64,000 nucleotides of DNA, taken from the NCBI RefSeq assembly GCF_900102815.1, contig NZ_FNGF01000005.1:1-64000 (forward strand), written 5' to 3'. Of the stretch, positions 25,803 through 33,547 are shown in pieces (within the stretch, counting starts at the first letter, position 1; every line of letters starts with the position of its first letter). The position numbers were made by a program, and so were the translations under genes. This DNA is from Glycomyces sambucus. Lineage in GTDB: Bacteria; Actinomycetota; Actinomycetes; Mycobacteriales; Micromonosporaceae. Below the pieces are notes generated by a model. It worked only from the letters and a program-made list of their open reading frames with translations, had not been told where the DNA came from and did not search any database.

Positions 25803-25845
25803 TGTGGATAACTCTGTGCAGTGGGTGGGGCCGACCTGTGGATAA
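25803..25845. repeat. two TGTGGATAA boxes (DnaA-box-like) in an intergenic region
   Basis: TGTGGATAA, the complement of the consensus DnaA box TTATCCACA, occurs at 25803-25811 and 25837-25845, same orientation and 34 bp apart, in the gap upstream of the endonuclease-like gene. Confidence 0.6.
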
Positions 25846-25883
25846 CTCCTGCGATCTTGGACTCGACCGCGATGGACCCGCAG

Positions 25884-25927
25884 ACGGCGGTGGGCCGCTC
25901 CCCTCTCGGGGAGCGGCCCACCGCCGT
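25884..25927 (-). terminator. 20-bp perfect hairpin, terminator
   Basis: 25884-25903 pairs exactly with 25908-25927 around a TCTC tetraloop, 27 bases past the stop of the gene at 25954. Confidence 0.85.
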
Positions 25928-25953
25928 TCAAGCTGGAACCGGGTCGTTCCGGA

Positions 25954-26832
25954 CTACTCCATGAGCCCGTATTCGAGGTCGTACAGCTTCCACTCGCCGT
26001 TCTCCTCGACCAGCGTGTAGGTGTAGCCGCCGATCACGTCGTCGGCCGAGGCCGGGGGCCCGTCCGACCAGGTGTAGCCCGCCCACGCCTGCACCGTCCC
26101 GCTGACCTCGCGCGACATCGCGAAGAACGGGTAGCTGCCGGGCGCGGTCGTGTCGTCGATCTCGTACTGGAGGTCCCAGGCCATGTCCTCGGTCATGTCC
26201 GCCGCGCACAGCGACTCCAGGGTCGCGTCGTCGCCGGTGTCCTGCGCCACCTGGTACGCCAGCGCGACGCCCTCGGGGGTGGTCAGGTCGTAGGTGTAGT
26301 CGCCGTCGGAGCTGACCGGGGTGCCCCAGCTGTCCCAGCCGCCGCCACCGGTGTCGCCGCCCTCGGTCGGCTCCTCGGTGGCTTCCTGGGTGGGCTCCTC
26401 GGACGGCTCGTCCGAGGGCTCGCTCTCGCTGGTGGGGTCGTCGCCGCCGCCCGCCTGCGGGTCGTCGTCGTCGCCGGTGAGCTTCGGGATGAGGAGGACC
26501 GCGGCGACGCCGAGGACCACCACGAGGCCGACCACGACCGCGAGGATCACGCCGAGGTTGCCGCCCTGCTTGGCGGGCGGGATCGGCGGCGGGAGGACGG
26601 AGCCGGGGGCCGTCGGGTAGCCGGGCTGGACGCCGACGGGAGGCGGCGGTCCGGGCTGCGTGTACTGGGGCGGGGGCTGCATCTGCGGCTGCGAGTAGCC
26701 GGGCTGCTGCTGGTAGTAGTTGGTGGGGGGCGGAGGCGTGTTGTACCCCTGCGCGTAGGGGTCGCTGGGCTGCTGCGGCTCGGGCTGCAGCTGGTACTGC
26801 GGGTTCTCGCCGCCGGGGGGCGGATACGTCAT
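25954..26832 (-). CDS. proline-rich single-pass membrane protein
   Basis: 292 residues. A Pro/Gln/Tyr-rich cytoplasmic N-terminus (about 90 residues), one membrane segment (LGVILAVVVGLVVVLGVAAVLLI), an acidic Ser/Glu/Pro linker, then an extracytoplasmic domain of about 120 residues (YDLTTPEGVALAYQVAQDTGDDATLESLCAADM...YTYTLVEENGEWKLYDLEYGL). The C-terminal domain looks like an NTF2-like/DUF4878-type fold. No family is certain. Found commonly in actinobacteria as envelope proteins of unknown role. Confidence 0.65.
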   Translation of the reverse strand: MTYPPPGGENPQYQLQPEPQQPSDPYAQGYNTPPPPTNYYQQQPGYSQPQMQPPPQYTQPGPPPPVGVQPGYPTAPGSVLPPPIPPAKQGGNLGVILAVVVGLVVVLGVAAVLLIPKLTGDDDDPQAGGGDDPTSESEPSDEPSEEPTQEATEEPTEGGDTGGGGWDSWGTPVSSDGDYTYDLTTPEGVALAYQVAQDTGDDATLESLCAADMTEDMAWDLQYEIDDTTAPGSYPFFAMSREVSGTVQAWAGYTWSDGPPASADDVIGGYTYTLVEENGEWKLYDLEYGLME

Positions 26833-27171
26833 AGCTCTAACACGCCTCGTCTGCTCAGGGGCTTGGGGCCGGACACAGCGGATGGGTTCCGCCGGGTGCT
26901 TTCGATCGTACAGCCCCGGGACGACATTGTGGCACCCGCGAATGCGCAGGTACCGGGCCCGGTTCGGCGGCGGGGACCGGGGAGGGGTGCGAATCGGGCG
27001 CGGCGACCGCGTTCGGGCGCGTGTCGCACACCCTGTGCGACCGCGGATGGCGTTGGAGGACTACGCTTTATGCCCCGGCCCTCTGCGCCCGGCCCCTCGC
27101 CGGGGCCCGCACGGCGCCGTACCGAGAAGTTCAGGCAGCACCGAACACCGCTTCTACCCGAGGTTCAACGT
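26833..27171. promoter_or_regulatory. divergent intergenic region before the HEAT-repeat gene
   Basis: 339 bases with no supportable gene. It must contain both promoters. GAGG at 27160-27163 is the ribosome binding site of the plus-strand gene. No repeat or operator stands out. Confidence 0.35.
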
Positions 27172-28290
27172 ATGGCGAACGCAGATGCAATGGGGCTCTG
27201 GACGCTCAGGTTCTCCTCCGTCCTCGCTCCCGTCCCCGTAGTGGAACTCCTCGAGATCAACCGGTTCTGGGGCTACGGGCTCCTGGGGCCCGCGATCGCC
27301 GCGACGTGGGCGACCGGCCTGTGGCAGCGCCGCCGCCAGCTCGCCCGACTGGGGCCCGCCGAGGCGCCGGGCGAGGAGGTCCGTCCGGGGTTCTGGGACG
27401 CGGCGGCCGTAGTGCCCGAAGGGCCTGTGGACGGGCATGCGGAGCGGCGCGAGCGCGCGATGACGAACCTGGTGTCGTCGATCAAGGACGAGACGGTCGA
27501 CGCCGATGTGCGGGTGCAGTTGATCCAGGACCTCGTGGACCTGGGCGGTGAGGACATGGCGCTGCGGCTCGCGCCGGTCGCCGTCGCATCCGAAGTGGAC
27601 GTGGAGGTGCGGCTGGAGGCCGCGGAGCACTTGAGCCGCTTCAGTCTCGGGGACGCGACGCAGGCGCTGGAGGCGATCGCGACGGACCCCGGGGTCGGCG
27701 ACAAGTACCGGCTCGACGCGGCGAGCGCGCTGGCGGACAGTGCGGCCCGGCCGGCGGCGATCGCGCTCATGCAGCTGGTGACCGACGACGGGGTGAGCGA
27801 GTACGTGCGGCATTCGGCGGCGAACGCGCTGCGGCGCGTGAACCGGCCCGCCGCGGCGATGGCGCTGCGGCACTTGGCGAACGCGCCGCTGGTGACGTCG
27901 CGGCTGCGGATCATCTGCGCGGAGCAGCTCGCCGACGACAACCTGGACGACGCGCGGGACGCGCTGTGGCGGCTGGTGAAGGGCGTGGAGGCGGTCATGG
28001 ACCACCACCTCGGGATCGACGCGGCCGAGGCGATGCACGTGATCGACCCGGAGGCGGGCGTGGAGGCGTACTCGGTGCTCGCGGTCGACTCGTGCTTCCA
28101 CTGGTCGGGGCGGATCGAGGCGGCGTACCGGCTCGGTCGGCTCGGGGTGGGGGACGGGTTCGACCTGCTGAGCGACTTCGCGTGCGCGGAGGGCGTGGAC
28201 GACGTGTACGGGCTGGCGGCGCTGGACCGGCTGTTCCAGTTGGAGATCGAGTCGGGGACGCTCGACGCCGAGGACTTACGCGGGTCTGAC
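27172..28290 (+). CDS. HEAT-repeat-like protein with an N-terminal membrane segment; end uncertain
   Basis: About 370 residues from ATG 27172, preceded by GAGG. A possible membrane segment near GYGLLGPAIAATWATGLW is followed by helical HEAT/armadillo-type repeats: VDADVRVQLIQDLVDLGGEDMALRL, VDVEVRLEAAEHLSRFSLGDATQALEAIA, VSEYVRHSAANALRRVNRPAAAMALRHLA. The frame has no stop at the expected end; it stays open to 29115 across the convergent methyltransferase, where the residues become the Gly/Val/Glu-rich composition of an antisense frame. The real C-terminus is probably near 28275-28290, so a lost stop or frameshift at the junction is likely. The end given is my estimate. Confidence 0.6.
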
Positions 28291-29151
28291 GGCGGTGTAG
28301 ACGGTGTCGATCGCCAGGTGGTGGAGGTCGCGGCGGTGTCCGAGCCAGTCGGGGCCGGCGGGGTCGAGGAGGCGCGTCCACGTGTGGCGGTCCTCGTCGG
28401 TGAGGTAGCGGTCGAACCATCCGACCCGGGTCGCGAGGGCGTCGAGGGCGTGGTCGAGGTCGGCGCCGGTGAGCGGCGCGGGCTTGGCGACGAGTTCGTC
28501 GATGGTCCTGACCTCGGTGAGCCCGGCGTGTTCGAGGGCGACGTTCCAGCCGTGTACGAGCGGGGTGCCGCCGTGCTCGGCGAGTTCGTCGGCGAGGCGG
28601 CGGGCGCCGGCCTCGATGAGGCGCAGTTCCAGGCCGGGGCGGCCGGTGCCGAGGTTCGCGGGGAGGAACTGGGGCGCGGTGCCGCCTTCGCCGATGGCGA
28701 GGCGCCCGCCGGGGGCCAGGAGCGCGGCCAGGTTGCCCAGGGCCGCTTGGGGGTCGGCGGCGTGGTGGACGACGTGCCCGGCCCACAGGAGGTCGGCGGG
28801 GGCGCCGACGGCCGCGGCGAGGGCGTCGGGGTCGTCGACGGAGGCGAGGGCGGTGGCCATGGGGGTGCCGCGTTCGGCGGCGCGCTCGGCCACGAGGTCG
28901 AGCATCGCCGGTTCGGCGTCGACGGCGGTGACCCGCACGCCCGGGACCGTCTCGGCGAGGGCGAACGCCATGCTCGCGGCCCCGCAGCCGATGTCGGCGG
29001 CGACGCGCGTCCCGGGCCCGGCCAGGGCCTGGGCGAGGCGCCGGTACCGGCCGGTCTCGGCGTCGGCGCGGGCCCGGAACCGGGGCGCGGCCTCGGCGAA
29101 GTCGAACGCCGCTGATTCGCCGTGCCCGTGGTGGTGTCCGTGCGCTGCCAT
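28276..29151 (-). CDS. class I SAM-dependent methyltransferase
   Basis: 291 residues from ATG 29151. A His-rich N-terminus (MAAHGHHHGHGE) precedes a Rossmann fold: motif I VAADIGCGAASMAFALAE, motif II VTAVDAEPAMLDLV, motif III DLLWAGHVVHHAADPQAALGNLAALLAPGGRLAIGEGG. The helical C-terminal half has DLDHALDALATRVGWFDRYL. Substrate unknown; the layout is that of UbiE/Coq5-type small-molecule enzymes. The His cluster might bind a metal. Its 3' end collides with the upstream-facing HEAT-repeat gene. Confidence 0.82.
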   Translation of the reverse strand: MAAHGHHHGHGESAAFDFAEAAPRFRARADAETGRYRRLAQALAGPGTRVAADIGCGAASMAFALAETVPGVRVTAVDAEPAMLDLVAERAAERGTPMATALASVDDPDALAAAVGAPADLLWAGHVVHHAADPQAALGNLAALLAPGGRLAIGEGGTAPQFLPANLGTGRPGLELRLIEAGARRLADELAEHGGTPLVHGWNVALEHAGLTEVRTIDELVAKPAPLTGADLDHALDALATRVGWFDRYLTDEDRHTWTRLLDPAGPDWLGHRRDLHHLAIDTVYTAVRPA

Positions 29152-29197
29152 GCGCGCCAACCTATCACCGGGGACCGGCGGCGGGGCGCACGGCGAA

Positions 29198-29220
29198 GGG
29201 CGGCCGCAGTGCGGCCGCCC
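29198..29220 (-). terminator. terminator hairpin after the sensor-domain gene
   Basis: GGGCGGCCGC (29198-29207) pairs with GCGGCCGCCC (29211-29220), loop AGT, between the two minus-strand genes. Confidence 0.75.
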
Positions 29221-29252
29221 GGTGTCTCGGATGCGGTTCAGGAGGTGGCGGT

Positions 29253-29960
29253 TCAGGCCTGCGAGAGGCGCCCCTGGACGCGGGTGACCTCGGCGTCGGC
29301 GAGCGCCGAGCGGACCGGGCCGTGCGGGTGCTCGGCGTCGGTCATCGAGGCGAGCAGGCCGCGGGACAGTCCCGCCTGGGTCAGGGCGAAGCCGCGCAGG
29401 ACCAGCGGGAGCAGCAGGGCCATGACCAGGCCGCCGGCGACCGCGAGGGCCGAGACGGCGAGGTAGGAGTCGCCCCAGCCGAGCCACTCGGTCGCGTAGT
29501 GGAGGCCGTCGCCGTCGTCCGTGGCGCGGCGGATCGCCCAGGCGTACAGCGGGTAGGCCAGCGAGGCGACCGTGGCGGCCCACCAGCTCAGGGCCACCGC
29601 GAAGCCGGCGACGGCGAGCGGGAAGTTGACCAGGCCCCACAGGAGGTTCAGCCACGACTGGCCGTCCGTCAGCGGCGTCAGGAACCGGCGCAGCGCGGAG
29701 GCGCCCTCGGGGGCGCGGCGGTACCGCGGCGGGTGCACGGGCCGGCCGAGGACCGATTCGAGCTGGAACCGGCCCGCCGCGGCCAGGCCGCGCATCGCCA
29801 GCAGCGTGGCGGCGAGGATCGGGACGCCCACCCAGACGACTGCGGTGCCGACTCCGGCCGCGAAGCCGGTCACGGTGATCACGAAGGCGGGAAGGGCGAT
29901 AGGGAACGAGGAGAGCAGGTACGCCGAGTCGGCGCCGAGCTGCTTGAAGATCGAGTTCAT
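29253..29960 (-). CDS. stand-alone sensor-domain membrane protein
   Basis: 235 residues from ATG 29960. Membrane pairs at both ends (AYLLSSFPIALPAFVITVTGF / GTAVVWVGVPILAATLLAM and FPLAVAGFAVALSWWAATVASL / AVSALAVAGGLVMALLLPLVL) flank a loop with PRYRRAPEGASALRRFLTPLTDGQSWLNLLWGLVNFP. This matches the putative sensor domain (PF13796-type) normally fused to actinobacterial histidine kinases. Here no kinase part is present, so it is a stand-alone version; many such genes exist next to PadR or two-component genes. Confidence 0.75.
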   Translation of the reverse strand: MNSIFKQLGADSAYLLSSFPIALPAFVITVTGFAAGVGTAVVWVGVPILAATLLAMRGLAAAGRFQLESVLGRPVHPPRYRRAPEGASALRRFLTPLTDGQSWLNLLWGLVNFPLAVAGFAVALSWWAATVASLAYPLYAWAIRRATDDGDGLHYATEWLGWGDSYLAVSALAVAGGLVMALLLPLVLRGFALTQAGLSRGLLASMTDAEHPHGPVRSALADAEVTRVQGRLSQA

Positions 29961-30165
29961 GAGGTCAATACTCGTCCCCGCGGGAGGTTTCTTCGAGCCT
30001 GCGAGCAGGCATTCCGCTGGTAGGGACAGCCTTACCGGGAGGGTCGGGGCCGCCCCTGGGGAGGGGCGGAGTGCAGGTGCGGCCCGGGTCGTTGACCTCG
30101 ACACCGGGCCGCCATGTGCCACATAGTGGCCGCTGCGGTCTGCGGTGGCCGTTCAGTCTGCTGCT
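29961..30165. other. non-coding region next to the tRNA-like pieces
   Basis: About 200 bases without a gene. Contains the promoter side of the sensor-domain gene and a GTGGCCG/CGGCC-rich segment (30110-30150) that could pair with sequence upstream of the tRNA 3' half. Short frames here are artefacts. Confidence 0.35.
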
Positions 30166-30243
30166 AGCACAGTGCTCTGCCATTGAGCTACCGCCGCATG
30201 TGGTGCGGCGGGAAGGATTCGAACCTTCAACTCCTGTGTCCCA
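30166..30243 (-). tRNA. tRNA-Pro(UGG)-like sequence with halves in permuted order
   Basis: On the minus strand a 3' half (30243 down to 30201) comes first: TGG anticodon, GA, stem CACAG, variable GAGTT, T arm GAAGG-TTCGAAT-CCTTC, acceptor CCGCCGC, A and encoded CCA. After only 3 nt (CAT) comes a 5' half (30197 down to 30166): acceptor GCGGCGG, TA, D arm GCTC-AATGGCA-GAGC, A, stem CTGTG, CT. Joined 5' to 3' they make a canonical 75-nt tRNA: acceptor 7/7, D 4/4, anticodon 5/5 and T 5/5 pairs, with U33 and G37. No normally ordered tRNA with matching acceptor arms can be folded here. Could be a circularly permuted gene or the eroded junction of tandem tRNAs. Confidence 0.5.
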
Positions 30244-30289
30244 GGAGACCACTCGCCTACACGCGCGGCGTGGCGAATGCTGATACTGG

Positions 30290-30400
30290 AGCGAGAATCT
30301 GCGTCTTCGCGGCTTGCCTCTGCCAGTTGGGCCACCCCGGCATGGGTGCCGGGGGAGGGACTCGAACCCCCACCTCTACCGCGCTGTACTGCGATTGAAC
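30290..30400 (-). tRNA. second permuted or degenerate tRNA-like sequence
   Basis: The same arrangement recurs on the minus strand: T arm GGGGG-TTCGAGT-CCCTC and acceptor CCCCGGC-A (3' half, ending near 30347) followed after a short CCCAT by acceptor GCCGGGG and a D-arm-like TGGCCCAACTGGCAGAGGCA (5' half, starting at 30341). The acceptor arms match 7/7. The anticodon arm is not clear: several weak pairings (such as CCGCG with CGCGG) are possible and a U33 is not evident. Probably a degenerate tRNA remnant; limits are approximate. Confidence 0.35.
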
Positions 30401-30434
30401 CTCAGTTTCAGCGTTGTTCGGCGCTTGCGCGCCA

Positions 30435-30456
30435 CCCCTGTCGCTCAAAACAGGGG
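30435..30456 (-). terminator. hairpin after the 30467 gene
   Basis: CCCCTGT (30435-30441) pairs with ACAGGGG (30450-30456). On the minus strand the loop begins TTT. It lies 11 bases past the stop; a weak terminator candidate. Confidence 0.5.
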
Positions 30457-30466
30457 AGCCTGTGTC

Positions 30467-31201
30467 CTACTCGCCGAGCAGGTACGCGAAGACCCGCGCG
30501 CCGATGTGCTCGTCGACGACCTTGGTCCCGTTCGCCTCCTCGCGCGCGAACTTCACCGCGAACTGGAGCTTCTCCAGGCGGTCTGAGAGCTGCGCGACCC
30601 GGTTGGCCGGGGCCGAACCGGAGAACTTCACCGTCGTCCAGTACCCGACCGGGATGTCCTCGTAGTAGACCTCGACCTGCGCCGGGTGCTCCTCGGTCGC
30701 CTCGGCCTTCACGTGGTTGCGCGGCACCTTCTTCGTCCGGACCGTCTTCACCGGCTCGGTCGCGAAGCAGTCCGCGGCCTCGTTGAACGACCACGACTCG
30801 CCCGCGTCCAGCACCGGCAGGGCCTTCACGAACGCCTGGAGCTCCCCGAGCTGCTTCTCCAGGAACAGCAGGTACGTGACCGGGACGTCGGCGGCCAGGA
30901 CCTCGCCGTCCACGGTGATGTCGGCCGTCGCGACCGCGTTCGTGCGGTCCTTCGTCGCCGTCACGTCGAACAGCCGCGTCATCGCCGCGGAGACCTCGCG
31001 CAGCTGCGCCTCGACCCGCCGCTGCACCTTCGTCGACTCGGGCGGCAGCTGCTCGCCCTCCTCGTCCTTCGGCTGGTAGGTCCGGGAGATCCCCGACAGC
31101 AGCGGCGCCTTCCCGAGCTCGCGCCCGGCGTCGCCGAGGGCGCGGGCGGCCTTCGCCTTGACGCTCTTCTCGATCGCGATGATCTGGTTCAACTTGGTCA
31201 C
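30467..31201 (-). CDS. conserved hypothetical protein, 244 aa (DUF7873-like)
   Basis: Start GTG 31201 follows a GAGGG ribosome site. The protein begins VTKLNQIIAIEKSVKAKAARAL, then LLSGISRTYQPKDEEGEQLPPES and VEAQLREVSAAMTRLFDVTATKDRTN, and later YYEDIPVGYWTTVKFSGSAPANRVAQL. I recall closely similar single-domain proteins in many actinobacteria and in actinophages, without known function. Soluble, mixed alpha/beta. Its position beside the tRNA-like array is notable because such arrays and this family both occur in phage and conjugative elements. Confidence 0.65.
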   Translation of the reverse strand: MTKLNQIIAIEKSVKAKAARALGDAGRELGKAPLLSGISRTYQPKDEEGEQLPPESTKVQRRVEAQLREVSAAMTRLFDVTATKDRTNAVATADITVDGEVLAADVPVTYLLFLEKQLGELQAFVKALPVLDAGESWSFNEAADCFATEPVKTVRTKKVPRNHVKAEATEEHPAQVEVYYEDIPVGYWTTVKFSGSAPANRVAQLSDRLEKLQFAVKFAREEANGTKVVDEHIGARVFAYLLGE

Positions 31202-31260
31202 GGGGCAACCCTCACTTTCGCGCCCCACCATAGGAGACGCGCGCCACCGCCGGCAACGTC

Positions 31261-31791
31261 TTAACGGTCGCACCACCGCGCCGACCGCGCCGCCCCCAGG
31301 AAGCACAGCACCAGGATCGACAGGATGATCCCCGTGCAGTCGAACTGGTAGGTGAGCGTCCCTCCCTCCTGGAGCGGCGCCATCGCCGAGAACAACACCA
31401 TCTGCGCGACCACCTGGAGCCCGATGCTCACCCCCTCCACCGCCAGCGCGCCCCGCCGGGCCGACGCCGAGCGGCGCATGATGCGCACCGCGAACAGGGA
31501 GCGCAGGGCCGCGAGGCCGAGCGCCTGCACCGACGAGAGCAGCAGCACCAGCGGCGTCCAGCCCTCCAGGCCCGGGTAGAACCGGACGAACAGGTCGGCG
31601 TTGGCCGTGAGTGAGACCGCCCACAGGACGCCGTTGAGCAGGCCCAGGCCGACCAGGATCCACATGAGGACCACCGCGGCCGTCGTCAGGCCCGGCCGCC
31701 GGGGCGGCTGCGGGTACGGCGCGAACTGGTACGGGTACGGCGGGTACTGCGGCGGGTAGTGGTACACGGGGTACTGCGGGGGATCGGCCAT
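31261..31791 (-). CDS. integral membrane protein with Pro/Tyr-rich N-terminus
   Basis: 176 residues from ATG 31791, preceded by GGAGGCGG; a start at 31824 lacks one. N-terminus of about 35 residues rich in YPPQYPPYPY, then four hydrophobic segments (LTTAAVVLMWILVGLGLLNGVLWAV, TPLVLLLSSVQALGLAALRSLFAV, GVSIGLQVVAQMVLFSAM, FDCTGIILSILVLCFLGA). No recognisable family. Function unknown. Confidence 0.65.
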   Translation of the reverse strand: MADPPQYPVYHYPPQYPPYPYQFAPYPQPPRRPGLTTAAVVLMWILVGLGLLNGVLWAVSLTANADLFVRFYPGLEGWTPLVLLLSSVQALGLAALRSLFAVRIMRRSASARRGALAVEGVSIGLQVVAQMVLFSAMAPLQEGGTLTYQFDCTGIILSILVLCFLGAARSARWCDR

Positions 31792-31978
31792 CGCACCGCC
31801 TCCGGGGATGTCAGGGGATGTCACCGAGTGTAAGTGAGCGGGCGGGGCCGCGGGGTCCCCGGAAAAGCGGGCCCGACCCCGCCGCCGCGGTTTTCAACCC
31901 CCGGGTTCCGGGGTACTAGGGTGGTCGCGGGCCGTCTCGCAGCTTCGCCGGCGGCACCGCGGCAGGACGGAGCACGAC

Positions 31979-32716
31979 ATGATCATGCGGCTCGCCCAGT
32001 CGCTCGGTTACGAGGTCGTCACCGTCGAAGACGGCGACGGGGTCCTCGCCGTGGGCGGCCACGACGGCGCCAGCTCCCTCCGCGTCGGATGGCGGCCCCT
32101 CATCGTGGAGGGCTACACCGGCTCCGGGTCCATCGACCGGTTCGCGATCCGCACCCGCGACGCCCGCCACCGCGAGAGCCTGCGCGACATGCGCGACCGC
32201 CTGCGCTTCCCCGACCGGTGGGACGACCCCGTCGAACTGGCCGGGCCGATCCTCAGGCTCCTGGAGTCCGGCGCGTACGGGGTGCGGCGCTGGCCGGACG
32301 CGAACGTGCACATCGAGCCGTTCGGGGAGAACCGGTCCGCGTGGTGGTACCCGTACGAGGCGATCGGCACCGAGGGGACCGCGGTCATCCCCACCGACAA
32401 CTGGCCGCCGCCCAACGTCGCCATGGTGGACTTGTACGCGGACGCGATCCGCCGCGGCGAGCGGCCGCTCGCGGTGCTGCTGCGCTCCGAGCCGCCCGGC
32501 GACGAGCAGGACTGCGCGGCGTTCCTCATCGACGGCCACCACAAGCTCGCGGCGTACCGCCGCACCGGGACCGACCCGCACTTCCTCGACATCGCGCGCC
32601 TCGCCGACCGGCGCCCGTGCGAGCCCGCGGACCTGCACGCCGTCATCGGCGGGGACGGGAAGCTCGCGCAGTCCGCGGCGAACCTCATGCGGTACCTGGA
32701 GCACGCCGGGCAGTGA
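31979..32716 (+). CDS. uncharacterised protein with a ParB-like DGHHKLAAY motif
   Basis: 245 residues from ATG 31979, downstream of a GGAG site; a TAGGGT -10 candidate lies at 31917-31922. The central segment NWPPPNVAMVDLYADAIRRGERPLAVLLRS then CAAFLIDGHHKLAAYRRTG resembles the ParB/Srx fold, where the phrase IDGHHR(L)xAa binds nucleotide or is remodelled. The rest is not recognised. No membrane segment. It could be a ParB-like NTPase-related enzyme of unknown substrate. Confidence 0.6.
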   Translation: MIMRLAQSLGYEVVTVEDGDGVLAVGGHDGASSLRVGWRPLIVEGYTGSGSIDRFAIRTRDARHRESLRDMRDRLRFPDRWDDPVELAGPILRLLESGAYGVRRWPDANVHIEPFGENRSAWWYPYEAIGTEGTAVIPTDNWPPPNVAMVDLYADAIRRGERPLAVLLRSEPPGDEQDCAAFLIDGHHKLAAYRRTGTDPHFLDIARLADRRPCEPADLHAVIGGDGKLAQSAANLMRYLEHAGQ

Positions 32717-32781
32717 ACGGCGCGTGCACTGCCCAGTGGTGACGTGCACTGCCCAGTGGTGAACGGTCCGTTCACTGCCCG
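32707..32781. repeat. nested inverted and direct repeats between convergent genes
   Basis: CGGGCAGTGAACGG (32707-32720) is complementary to CCGTTCACTGCCCG (32768-32781). Between them are two adjacent exact 20-bp copies (32723-32742, 32743-32762), each containing the palindrome CACTG-CC-CAGTG. Acts as a possible bidirectional terminator. Confidence 0.8.
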
Positions 32782-33458
32782 GGGCGCCACGGGCCCATCG
32801 GCACGCCGCCGGGCCGGTCCAGCGCTTCGAGGAGCGCGGTCGTCGCCGCGTCCGCGGTGACCGCGCCCTCGACCGCTTCGAGGTAGTCCTCCATGAACGT
32901 CCGCAGCGCCTCCCCGTCGACCGCGTCGCCGTGCCTGAGCTGCGGGGCGGCGTGCAGGACCAGCAGGAGCATGCCGAGGACGCGGTGCCCGGGCCCGCCG
33001 AAGCCCGGCTGGAAGTAGGGGACGTCCAGGACCTGCGCGCCCGCGGCCTCGTAGAACGCCAGGCGCCGACGCGGGTCGCCGTGCGCGTCGTGGGCGGGCG
33101 CCCGCGGGTCCTCGATCTCGGCGACCACCAGGCACGGGTCGCGCCGGGCCGCCCACGCCCCGACCGCCTCCCGCAGCAGCCGGCCCCCGATCCCGCCCCC
33201 GCGGGCCGCGGGACCGACCGCGAGGTACGTCAGGAGCTGGACGCGCGCGTGCGCCGACCACTCCCCGAACGCCGCCGCGACCGGCGCGCCCGCGTCGTCG
33301 ACCACCGCGAACAGGTCCGCCGAGCCGTCCCGCAGCGCGTCGGCCAGCGACGCCTCGGAGCCGAGCTCCCCGGGCGGGAACGACGGGGCGAACAGGCCCC
33401 GGTACACCGCCGTGAACAGCGCGTCCGGCCGCGACCGCTCGACCGTCGTGAACCCCAT
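32772..33458 (-). CDS. GNAT family N-acetyltransferase
   Basis: 228 residues from ATG 33458, with a G-rich ribosome site upstream. The GNAT core is VQLLTYLAVGPAARGGGIGGRLLREAV, where the R/G-x-x-G-x-G/A acetyl-CoA loop appears as RGGGIGG, followed by DPCLVVAEIEDPRAP and RRLAFYEAAGAQVL. N-terminal TTVERSRPDALFTAVYRGLFAPSFPPGEL is usual for this subgroup. Substrate unknown. Monocistronic and convergent with the ParB-like gene across a repeat-rich terminator. Confidence 0.85.
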   Translation of the reverse strand: MGFTTVERSRPDALFTAVYRGLFAPSFPPGELGSEASLADALRDGSADLFAVVDDAGAPVAAAFGEWSAHARVQLLTYLAVGPAARGGGIGGRLLREAVGAWAARRDPCLVVAEIEDPRAPAHDAHGDPRRRLAFYEAAGAQVLDVPYFQPGFGGPGHRVLGMLLLVLHAAPQLRHGDAVDGEALRTFMEDYLEAVEGAVTADAATTALLEALDRPGGVPMGPWRPGQ

Positions 33459-33547
33459 GGCGCCCCCTTTCGGCACCGCCAGTGTTCCACCGGGCGCGGC
33501 CCGCGGGGCCCGAAACGGTCCGCAGCCCGCCGGCCGCGGCGACCCCG

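Noticed and set aside
28290-29115. C-terminal extension of the HEAT-repeat frame across the methyltransferase
   Set aside because: Residue composition (Gly, Val, Glu rich) is that of an antisense frame of a GC-rich gene; the minus-strand methyltransferase has clear motifs.
30071-30786. Short translated frames over the tRNA-like region
   Set aside because: They read through tRNA-like sequence with no ribosome binding sites and overlap each other in several frames.
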